Shown one piece after another: positions 50,401 to 60,700 of a stretch of 64,000 nt of DNA. The first letter of the stretch is position 1; each line of letters begins with the position of its first letter. The stretch lies in the NCBI GenBank assembly GCA_012862575.1, contig BLSF01000018.1, forward strand, positions 580,075-644,074, read 5' to 3'. This DNA comes from Parietichytrium sp. I65-24A (lineage: Eukaryota; Sar; Bigyra; Thraustochytrida; Thraustochytriidae). Both the position numbers and the translations under genes were made by a program. The notes beneath the pieces are model-generated. The model searched no databases. It was not told the origin of the DNA and was given only the letters and a program-made list of their open reading frames with translations.

Positions 50401-53400
50401 TACCCGAGTCAAGGCTTCACACTGCGTACTACTGGGACAGAGGAGAGTACATTGCTATTCAGCAGCCCAGGCATGACCATATCGGAAAAGTGGACGGCAA
50501 ATGGGCGACAGGAAATCCAGGAACCACGTTTGAAGGGATGGAAACGCGAGGTAAGCATCTGCGGCACTTCAAATTCGAAAAAGAGCTAGAAGAGAAAGGC
50601 AAAGCGCTTGTTGCGAGGAGAGAAAGATTCGTGCGCAGAATCAATAAGAGCTTACGTCGGAAGGATCGCTGCAACCCGGACACACTTCGAAAGCTCATTG
50701 ACATCGGCAGAACGATCGGTGGATCTCTCGTGGAGATGGATTGCAACAAAACTGAAAAATTCCTAAACACGTGGAGAAAGCGGACTGCAGCAGCAGTGAT
50801 TGTTCAGAGAGTCTACAGAGGCCACGTTGCAAGAACCCGCTGTCGATCACTTCGCAAAAGAATTGCCCGAAATGCCGCACGGGCCGCTCGTCTTGATCGA
50901 GCAGCTTTCGCAATGTCCAAGGTGTGGACAAAGAAGCTCTTTCGCAAATGCTCAAAGAAGGCTGCAAAGAGGCTCAACAAACCAGTAACTTCTTTTGCAA
51001 GTAAATTCGATGGGCAGGAATTTGTGGTTCAAATCTACTATGGCTCTGAGAGAAGAAAATCCATAGGAGCGAACGGGTCAACCTTAGACCTCAAAGAGAT
51101 CTGCTTTGCATGCGCTGGAACTTCGAAACGTCAGCGCGCCCGGCGAGATCTGACCTGGACAACTGTGCGTGGCAGTCCGTGCTTGCCAGACGATCCAAAA
51201 TCCTCAGAAGCCGGGATCGTACGTATCCATCGTGTTGTTGAACACTCATCTGGCGGAGGGCCGTGCTATTGCCACCGCGCCAGCCCGGGATATCGAACGT
51301 TTTGGATGAAAGCCTACGACCCTTACACCTCGAAGGCGCTGCTTTGTAGTTTGAACCTACGTCTTCTCGGAGATGTTCGAGAATTCTCACATTTCAGGGA
51401 ACTGCAACAGTTTTCCAACGACGCCTTTGCGACCCTTCCGCGTAAGCTGAAGCTTTCACCGAAAGAATTCTTCATTCGCGGCCATGACTACGAGTTGCGT
51501 CCATCGGAAGCCCAGTTTGAGTACCGTCTCCGCGAAGACTGCCTACTTTCAAGCTCCTTACGTCTGTCTGAGACGCTTAGAAGGGTATTGGCGCTGCGAG
51601 ACTCCATCAGCGTTGTTGCAGAGCAAGTTCAAATCTCCTGCAGCGCCTCGGAGGAGGAGCTTTCGTGGCGATCGAAGGCTTTCGAGCATACTAAAGGACA
51701 ACTGCATCGAGCGCATGCAACGATGTTAGCATCCCAAGTGCATATGCAAGCCATGTTTAAAGCCTGTGACACAGCCATGCACTTTTCGAAACGCCAGATC
51801 GAGCTTTATGAGAACCTCACTCTGAGCACCAATCAGCAAGCCTGGGATCCGGTAGAAAATGCCAATGATGCCATTTATATACAGAGAAAATGGCAGGCCC
51901 GGAAAGCTGTGCCTTTGGCAAAACAGCGACGCTTCGAAGCTAGGCAAGCTCTGTTTGAGGCGCAGGAAAGCTTTGCTGACGTGCAAGAGAGGACGTCAGC
52001 GCTTCCAGGCAAAACGAGATGCGGTACTGAGATCTCAGGCGCTTGTGCAAAATTCTGCTAATTGGCTTCAAACATTAGCAATTGCGTTGCAAAACTATTT
52101 GGAGGGTTCTTTCCGAAAGTGCATCGCTAGCCAGATCACCCTTCGAACTGGAAATCAAAGAAATGCAGCTGCTCTAAGACGCAAGCTCCTTGTGTCGAGA
52201 TTTCCGTGGGGTACACCAGGAATCGATTACAACGTCTTGTTCAGAGCAGTCCGATTGATGTTCTCACCAAGGTTCATTGATCACCCGCTTCAAACGCAAA
52301 AGGCGATTGTCTCGGTTCGCGAGGATGCGGCGACAAGCAAATATGTTGGCTCAGCTCCACGCCTCCTACCCGAGTGGCTTCACTCCAAATTCACCTGGAC
52401 TGAGAACTCTAAAAGAATGAGAGCTTTTGATCCGGACCAGGGCTTTTCAGGGTACATCTTCGACTCCATGTCGAGGCGGGCAAACTTGACGGATGCTTTG
52501 CTCATGCTTGTTCCCGACCCTGTACGATGGAAGGAGGACCTTCTTTGGCAATGGGAAATGAGTTTTGATGTGCTGGATGCTGTTTCCCAACCGCCGTTTG
52601 TAGGGATGATTCGAATGAGTGTATACTTTGCGGAAATCTCCTCGGAAATCACATGGGACATTAACCCAATAGAGCTAAGAGAGTTGCTTTGCTCATCTCA
52701 CCACAATCTACCTGGAGGTCCCATTCCAGAGATCTTCACGTTCTCCAACTTGAAGCAATCTATCAAGGAGTGGTCCCATCAGTCTATTCGGTGGGCCGTC
52801 GAGAGGTTGCGGAAGCAAGCAGTCGGGAGACTAGTGGAGCTCTTGCACGTGGGCATCTTTGATAGTATGCCGCGCCTTGGCAAGCTCGAATTCTTTCGTG
52901 TAAGACGTGTCGTGTTGCCTCGCGTGTTCCGTTCGCAGTGGTGGAGGGATCGGATAGCAGGACGGTCCTCTTTGAAGGGTAGCTTAGTATTTGAAGCTGT
53001 CAGGCTTGTTGCTGGCGGACCTGCGGCGGTCGTTGTTCACGAAAATAACGGCGATCTCTCCGTGGAAGTAACGTGGACTACAAAGCCAAACACGCTGGCG
53101 CCAAGTGGCAATAGATTTCCGTCGCACATGCGGGTGTGGCTGAGCGACGAGTGGATACGAAGATCCTTTTCTTCAAGCGTCAACAAAAATCTACTTGCGC
53201 TCTGGAGACAGTGTGTCACCTGTTGCGTATTCCCTGAATTTGTTATTGAAGAGGTGCTAAAAAGACTTGTGTTGGTCCAGAATGACGCAGCAAGGCGAGG
53301 TTTGTGCGTTCGACAAAGACCAAAGTGGGAAATGCAAAAAAGCTATGGAACTCCATACACCGGTCTACGTGTCTCTCGTCGTCCTGTCTTTGGTCAATTC

Positions 53401-56400
53401 TTTGCGGTTAGGAAGGAGTTCTCAGATCTTAGAGACCCCTACCATACCACAGCAGCTGCCTCGCCTTCAAATGAAAAGGCAAACGTGCAGACGGGTTTGC
53501 ATCCACTTGTTCTTGTTGGAGAAGAGAAGGATTTGTACGAGCTTCTCCATCGCGAAGTACTGTTCATCTCGGGCGCTTTTTACACAGTATCTGGGCGAAT
53601 CAACTCTTGGGGAGACATTTGGATTGATGCTATGAATGAATCACAGCTCAGCTTGCATTTGCAGCTCTCAAGAATTCAGCTGCGAACTCTTATGTGCAGT
53701 CTCGGGCTCGGTAAGCTCTTAGTGCCTTCCAAACACAGGGAGCTTTTCTCGACTCTATTCTCCCTATTGGCAGTTCGTTGGGCCCCAGCTCCACCGCTCG
53801 CAACAAGAGAGCATCCTTTGTTCTCTCGGCACTGCAAAATGCTTCGTGTTGGGGTGCCAAAGGGGGCGGTGCTTCAAGATATTAAAAAGATGGTGTCCGA
53901 GAAATCCCATGCGCTCGCAAAAGTGGACGTGCTGGATTACATCGCAGTACTCTTTGAGACAGATCATGGGCTGCCTCCGCCCGAGCACTATTGGCCACAA
54001 CCCGCGAAAATCATGGTTCTTATATTGTCGCAGAGAAAGCCCGAAGAGCACTTTCGAAGAGTGTATCTTGGACCAATCACATGTGCCGGTGGAACACCTT
54101 GCATTCTTGAAGTGTTGGAGAGAAATCGGAATTTATGGCTCAGGGTCCGACGAGAAACCGTTGGAGAGAAAAATAAGAGGGTCATGAAGGAAGAGTCTGC
54201 TGCCATGGCCATGGAAGATGCTCTCTCACACGAAGTGAGGGAATTTCGTACGAGGTTTTCCTCAAGACCGAAGCCACAGTCAGTCAAAGATGCCTACGCC
54301 CAAGGCTTGCTTACGCTCGTTCAGGGGGATGTCAACAAACTCAACAATGTCAAACGGCGTGAGGAGAAATTTGCTTCATTCGTGGAAACACTCCCTAAGC
54401 GAGTCGTCCTGTCGGCTACTCTAGACTCGTTCCGCCTCACAAACGAGAAGTCTGATTCTGATTTCGCATTTCTGCAAGGATTGAGTGACTCAAGGTTTGT
54501 GGTACCCGTTGCAAGAATTGTACACAAGATGAAAGATGAATCGGGTGGAGTTCACGGTGCGGTACTGGGCGTCAAAGGGTTGTCTAAAGCTCCTGGCCCA
54601 ATTCTGGTGGAGATATACCTCCCATCACTTGCGAAACGTGTAGTAAGGAAAGTCGCATTTGAAGGCATTAGTGCTGACCTTGTGCGAAGGGCAATGCAAA
54701 ACGATTTATTTACCCATGAATGCACTTCAGAGGCACTTGGCACCGTCAAGTTGATCCTTGCAAAGTTTGCTCGCCTGGAAGACAGAAAACCGGTCTTTTC
54801 ACGCGTTGTCTGGTCAGCCAGACATGGAAAGCTTGGCTTGGAGACTTTCTCTGGCAAGGTGAGAAGGCATTTTTGGCTCGCTGAGAGGGAGAATATCGAG
54901 CCCGATCAGCAGCAACGCATCTTTGTCCCGGAGCCAAAACTCGCAATTGAGGGTAAGGAAGAAACTCATCTCCACTCTGAGCCCGTGCAGGTTGAATGTG
55001 GCAAGGTTCCAAATAGTGGGGTGGATGAAAGCGTTGCAAATACGGATAATTCGATAGTTTTGAGAGAGAGCACACCGGTGCACTATGAAAATTCAATTCA
55101 TGCAATCGACAGTCAATTTCTCAGAAAAGTTAATCAAAGCGACGCATGGGAGATGAAAATGAAAGATTTGCGGCGATTGGGAGAGTATTTTCAGCATGAG
55201 TCATCAGCAGAAAAGGTGGCTCTGGAATTGGAGACAAAGCATATGCATGTGGTTGGCGATGGGCCAGTTGCAGGCGGCGCGGCACCTGAGGCTGATCCTG
55301 ACGCTAGTTTCTTAACTAAGCATTCCGTGATGCTTAGCGGGAGATCTCTCGATATTCTAGCTTCGGGGCTCAAAAATGTTGCATTTGCGAATTTTACACG
55401 TGACTACTCCAATTTCGCACGCGACAATCGCATCGAAGGACTTTTGGGATTCTTGAAAACCCGTCTTTATTTCTCCCTGGGCAAAGAAAGAAATGGCGAC
55501 GGAGACGTAATTGCCTTGGACCGGACAATCATCCATGAAGGGATGAACCTGAGATTCGAGTCAAGCGGAAGTGTCTCAGAAATCAAGCTTCTCACTGCAA
55601 TTATTCGAGCCAAGCTCAGCCCATCGAGCGCCGAAATCATCCTGGATGCTTACATTCCAAGTAAGCGAGGGTCGACGATCCCAAAACTCATCGAGCTCGA
55701 GGACACCAAAAGTCAGGAGGTGGACAGAGACTTGATGCACATTGCACGCCAAGAACTAGGTGCCATGAGACTCGTCAAGCACAATGGATTCGCCCTTGAC
55801 CCACGTCAGGCCTACATGTTCTGCAAAATGTTATTCCGGGGCTATGTTGTTGTGGAGTACCAGGACTCCAGCCTTTCTCTCGTTGACGAGAACTCCATGG
55901 AGCGCAGGGTGCTGCAGGAACTTGCACTTGCGGCGGAGGAACGAAGTGCAGCACAGCAAAAGGTATGGCAGGAAGAAAAGGCTGCCCAGCAGAGAGACGC
56001 TCGATTGAAGAGAATCACTAGACTCGAAAGCGAGTACACCGCCTTGAAAAACGCTCGTCTCTTTCGCGAGGCGCAGCAAATTGCCGTTGCAGTCCGCGAG
56101 TGGCCTCTTATGGAGTCCGAAGAGAGGCAGTCAACTTTGTTGCGGCCATATCTCACAGCTCCACAGAAGCTTTTGTCTGTGATCGAAAGCGCTTTTGATT
56201 CAATCGATGTCGATGGCGATGGAGAACTTACAAAGGAGGAATTCATCACTCTGACAGATCGCCTCACGAACCAATTGACGGCTGACGAAGTTCAGCAAGC
56301 AATGGAGGAGATGGATACTGACAAGAATGGCTCGATTGATAAGATGGAGTTTACCATGTGGTGGATCAACTCAAACAAGGAAATGAAGAAGCGGCGCCTG

Positions 56401-56682
56401 GCCCAAGCTCGGGCTAAGATGAAAGCTATCATCGGTTTCCGCCAGCACATTGTGCCAAAATCCTTCCGGTCCGCTGCAAGTTTTGCGAGCAGCGCCTCAA
56501 ATGTGTTTCAGAAAACCATGTCGAAGTTGAATCTCGGCGAAGACGCCGCAAACGCTCAAGACAATAGACCGATCAATGAGCGTCTCATGCATGGGATTCT
56601 GGATGGTGTGCGACAGCCTAGCAGTAGTGCGTTTTCTCGCAAACGTACATTCCGAACTCAGCCCTCAATCAAGGAGACATGA
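47473..56682 (+). CDS. Giant modular protein (CCCH finger, AP2-like, IQ, beta modules, EF hands); frame moves twice
   Basis: Three long frames, 47473-48240, 48261-51980 and 52000-56682, give about 3,056 residues if joined in phase 0. Joins fall inside continuous charged helices, so I read one gene. Seen in order: charged helices (1-330); CCCH finger CKDWALQRCRSNGLECKGRH (about 458-477, CX7CX6CX3H); an AP2-like segment with GIYKTKFEAATAYDREIQRL (about 588-665); an acidic stretch (about 905-945); an IQ motif AVIVQRVYRGHVARTRCR (about 1100); a second IQ-like helix (about 1460); repeated beta-rich modules (about 1170-2650); a Glu/Arg/Gln helix; and two EF hands, DVDGDGELTKEE (about 2899) and DTDKNGSIDKME (about 2935), with complete calcium ligands. 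Calmodulin and calcium binding are inferred. A cytoskeletal scaffold is possible. No named family is recognised. The first ATG in frame is 47473. Confidence 0.7.
48241..48260 (+). other. Candidate 20-nt GT-AG intron (or frame-shift site) 1
   Basis: GTGGCAAGGAGGATGCCCAG lies exactly between two coding frames: CAG before it ends a codon in frame one, and ATG after it opens frame two. Removal gives ...RELAQ|MLKKHIV. The frame move is -1 (20 is 2 mod 3). Alternatives are a one-base indel giving ...RELAQGGKEDAQMLKK, or a 200-nt intron from GTAGCC at 48061 using the same acceptor. Confidence 0.4.
51981..51999 (+). other. Candidate 19-nt GT-AG intron (or frame-shift site) 2
   Basis: GTGCAAGAGAGGACGTCAG lies between frame two (ending GAC) and frame three (starting CGC), both at codon boundaries. 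Removal gives ...ESFAD|RFQAKRD. The frame move is +1 (19 is 1 mod 3). Alternatives are a one-base indel giving ...ADVQERGRQRFQ, or a 148-nt intron from GTAGAA at 51852 to the same acceptor, which would remove the second IQ-like helix. Confidence 0.4.
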
Positions 56683-57218
56683 TCTTCATACTCTTCCCAA
56701 GAATCTGCCGCTCGCGAGCTCGCTAAGCGCAATCTCAAGTACCGGTACTCGTGACGTTTGTAATTTTCAGCAAACCTGTAAAAAGCATTTGCAACTGTCC
56801 ACGCTCCACTTTTGTGATTCTGACTACAATCATCTTGACTTCAGGCGACTCTGACGGCATCAATTTCCAATGTAACTTACTCACTCTCAATCGACTTGGG
56901 CACTCCAAGTGCACCAATCGAGTCAAATGCCCATGAAAAGACTCGGTTAATCCCAGGCGTGCCTTCGTTTGCTTTCGGAATCATCGATGTCGTCAACCCA
57001 ATGCCAACTAAAACCGAGTTTACCGCCAGTTGCACCTCAAAACTATCGGTTCCTCACTTCCCTCGCTACCTCCCTTCGTAATAAAACCTCACATGCCTAA
57101 CCGCTTTCTTCACGACTTGCGTTCCGCAAGCATTTCAAATTAGCAAGTTTCCTCCCCATCAAAAACCGCCGCAGACCTCACTAGCCATGCTTACCTTGCC
57201 GCTACTAGCGCGCACCTT

Positions 57219-57242
57219 CGATTTACGATTTACGATTTACGA
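57219..57242. repeat. CGATTTA tandem repeat
   Basis: Three exact CGATTTA units plus a partial fourth. Intergenic. Confidence 0.7.
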
Positions 57243-57675
57243 ATTTCTTATCTTGAAAGTAATAGTTCAATTGAAATCAATCTGATTATCAATCAGTATC
57301 AATCAGTCAACTTTTCTTTCTCCAATTTCTCTGTGGACAATTTGAACCATTTCTGTTATTTCTGAACGGAGAAAGTGGATGGAGAAAGTCAGAAAGTCCT
57401 TCCTCCAACCTGTTTAACTTGAACTTGAACTTTGACACACCGGTACTCAGTACTCGGACGAGCCAGCCCACAGCAACGACCCCAGCGCCGCACGAAGAAC
57501 GCGAAGAGAGACAGAGAGACAGAGAGACAGTGATCTCAGAGCTCTCAGAGCTCTCAAAGGTTGTGGTCAGAGAGGGCGCGTGGGGATATGTCCCAGCAGT
57601 TTCAGGAGACAAGGCAGCAAAGAAGCGATTACACGCGGGATCTGGCCAGCAAGAAGGAGGCAGAGTGCGCCGGAC

Positions 57676-57734
57676 ATTGAGAGTTGAAAATTGAGAATAA
57701 GGAATTGAGAATTGAGAATTGAGAATTGTTGAGA
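57676..57734 (+). repeat. ATTGAGA heptamer repeat at the Rod start
   Basis: Five to six copies of ATTGAGA/GTTGAAA-type heptamers end 14 nt before the ATG, so they are almost certainly transcribed in the leader. Confidence 0.65.
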
Positions 57735-57747
57735 AGGTGGCGCGAGG

Positions 57748-60700
57748 ATGGCTTTCCAGTTGCGCAGAGCGTGCAATGTGCACTGGGACGAGGGCGGCAA
57801 CGCGGAGAACGAAAGAGGGAATGCAGCGCTTGGGAATGTAGATGGGGGAGCGGGATGTGGCGAGCGCAGTGGGAAACGCCGAGGTGCGGAAGCAGTGGCC
57901 AGCGGACAGGGGTATGTGACGGAGAGAGAAGACGCAGCCGAGTACAATGTCTGCTTTGCGAAGGGGCGCATGCTGCAATTCGCAGAGGTTTCCAAGGGAA
58001 GGAACTTTGAGCCAGTGTGGCTCAAGGGTAATGCCAACTGCATCGCCTGGAACTCGACCGGGAGCTTTTGCGTCGTTGGAGACGATGCCGGCAGCCTGCA
58101 TTTCATGACAAGGCGGGGGTGGGTATTGTTCTCGCACAAGCTGCTCGACGCAGGCAGCGGACAAGGGTTCGAGTGCATCAAGTTTCTGGACACTCCAAGC
58201 TTTTTCGATCACGAGCAAATAGGCGACGACTTATTCATCGCCTCCAGGAATCCCGCCACAGTTACACGTTTCTCCAATCTGTGTCTGAACATGCTGGAGG
58301 ATGCGGCAGAGGCAGAAAACAGGGCGCTTCTGCAAAACGTTAGAGAGTCCGTGCGGATTTCGCACTTTGACGTCTCTAGACAGCATCGCAGCGGAATCAA
58401 CGGGATGATTCTTCAACGCAATGCGGTAACCGGTGCCATCCATGTTGTCTTGGCGGACGCTAGCAAGCCAATCTTAAGCGTGTTCACCAGCGAAGATAAC
58501 TCGAGCGAAATCGAAGAAGTGGATCCATCTATTGACGGTCCGCGCGAAGCCAGCTATGCGCTAGAGTGCACAATGCGTGACCCTATTGACGGAGAGTCAA
58601 AATTTGTGCAAATCTTGCCGTTAACGGACGCGAAAGACACCATACTTGCTCTTTCAGAGAGTGGGAAAATTAGTGTGTGGGATGCCAAGCAACTTTTCCG
58701 CCTTGGAGAAGTCCGCTTACCGACCGGAGTCTGTGGGGAATGCCTCTCAATGGTCAGCCTAGGGAGGAACTGGCAATTGGGCCTCTTTTTAAGGAGCGGC
58801 AAACTCTTGGTAGGCGAGTTTAGCCTCTTGAAGGGATTCCAAGTATTGTTCTGCCCCGAGATGAGTTTCCCACTGGACAGCAGATTTGTCGAATGCTGCC
58901 CAGGTCAAGGGTGTGAACCTAGAGTTCTACTGTACGGCTGGGATCCAGCTGACGAGGAGAAGCTAATTACCCTGGAGTGCCGGGAGACGGATCCCATGGC
59001 CCGGCTTCAAGGGCTTCTAAACGGGAATCGTTTCGAAGAGGCTGCCGCTCTCTCAGAAGCGGAGGGTATTGCTGGAGGAATGGAGTTAGTTTTGAAGGGC
59101 AGGTTGAACTGGCTCTTGCAGCAGTCTCGGACTCGTATCGCCGGGAGTCAAGGCGATAGCAATGGCATTCCAGAAGGGCTACTTTCTGAAGTAGGAGATA
59201 TTTGCAACCAGCTAGCTGCGAAGAATCCAGCGAAAGAGCTACCTTTCATTGTGATGGGCTGCACGACTGTGTCCTTGGCTGGGAGCCTTCCTGCTCAAGT
59301 CCGTCTTTTGCAAATTGCGCTCCGTATTTGCGACAAGTACGAGCGCGGCTCGGAGCTCAAGTCAGCGGTTCAAGATACTCTATACCGAGCAGAGACTTTT
59401 GCAATCCTGTACGGCGAGGATTCTGCATCTGGCGCAGAGACATGGCATCAATTTCGAGAGAGCAGGATATCATATGCATTGGTTGGCTTCCTGGCTAATG
59501 GACAATTTGATGCCGCATCCGTTCTGCTCGAGAGACACGGCAACCAGCTGGAAGTCGACGGTGATATTGGGATTTATCTTGAGCAAATTCCTTTTGAAAT
59601 TTCGGTGCCTCTCTACTCCAAGTGGCTTCGCGAAAAGGGAACTGCGCTCTTAGCAATTGGGTGCCAACAAAATAGTACTCAACTTGAGGCCAATCGAAGC
59701 GCAATGGCAGGTTGGGCGTGCGAGCGCGCTATGGAGGTTGAGCAGGTAAGAGGAGCAACGGAGGCGCTTGACCTTGTGACTAACACTCTTCGAGTGGTTC
59801 GCCCCGATGGAGTGAGGCGAGACTGCTTGGTTCAAATCCACACTCCTGGCCAAAGAAGAGCCTGGATCTGCAACGGAGGTGAAACATCAGCATCTGATGG
59901 AGCAGCGACTGGGTTTGTTCAGAAGCTGACACGCCTCGAGAGGGATCTAGTCGAAGTAGAGTATCTCTCGAACGACCACGGCCTGCGACTGAGTCTAGAG
60001 GAGTACGTACGCCAAGGCAAGGAAAGGGCACTGATGCTTCTTATGGGGCGAGTAAATGCGCCTGAATTAGTGGAAAAGCAGATCAAAGAGCACATTGCGC
60101 CTTGTGCTAGGCGTTACGGTATTCAAGTGGACTCGGTTCTTGCAAAGTACGTGGAAAGTGTTGCACCTGAGATAGATGGCGCTGGCTCGGCACGTGAACA
60201 GTGCGCCACCCAAATCGTTCGTGTAATTAGAGATCGCACTCAGGCTTCCAAAGCAGTGCTGTCATTGATGCGCAGCATTTCACCTCCGTATAGTGAAGAA
60301 CTCGAGGAGGCAGTTAGTACTGCGTTGACGTGGGCAACCAGCTATCGTGATGCTCTCGTCGAGCAGAAGAGGCTGATGGATCTGAGCGGTCTCATTGCGC
60401 ATTTTCGGGTAGAGCAGCGCCTAAACTTTTCTGACGCAACGCAGGCCAGGACACTTCTCCTGTATATTTTATCGTCCTCGTTTGGGCGAGGAGGAGATCT
60501 CAAAGCCGTTCAAGCCGCCCTCGAAATTGCACGCGCTTACCAGTATGTTGACTTGAGTGATGTACTGTGCACTGTTGTTGAGAATAGCATTGTCGATGAA
60601 GAGCTTGGTACCGATGAGGGTGCAAAGGATCGGATCGAGCATATTATCGAGCAAATTGTTGCCGTTGCAAAGCGCGAAGGAAAATCGCTCGAGAAGGCCG

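Larger units (their letters stand above)
56683..57747. other. Intergenic region between giant gene and Rod
   Basis: About 1.1 kb, both genes on the plus strand. It contains GTACCGGTACTC (56739-56750), ACCGGTACTCAGTACTCGG (57439-57457), a CGATTTA tandem repeat (57219-57242) and ATTGAGA copies up to the Rod start (57676-57734). No separate gene is supported. Confidence 0.5.

Noticed and set aside
47473-56682. Three independent genes in place of one giant gene
   Set aside because: The frames abut within continuous charged helices and the second and third frames have no promoter-sized gap before them; a shared transcript is simpler, though not proven.
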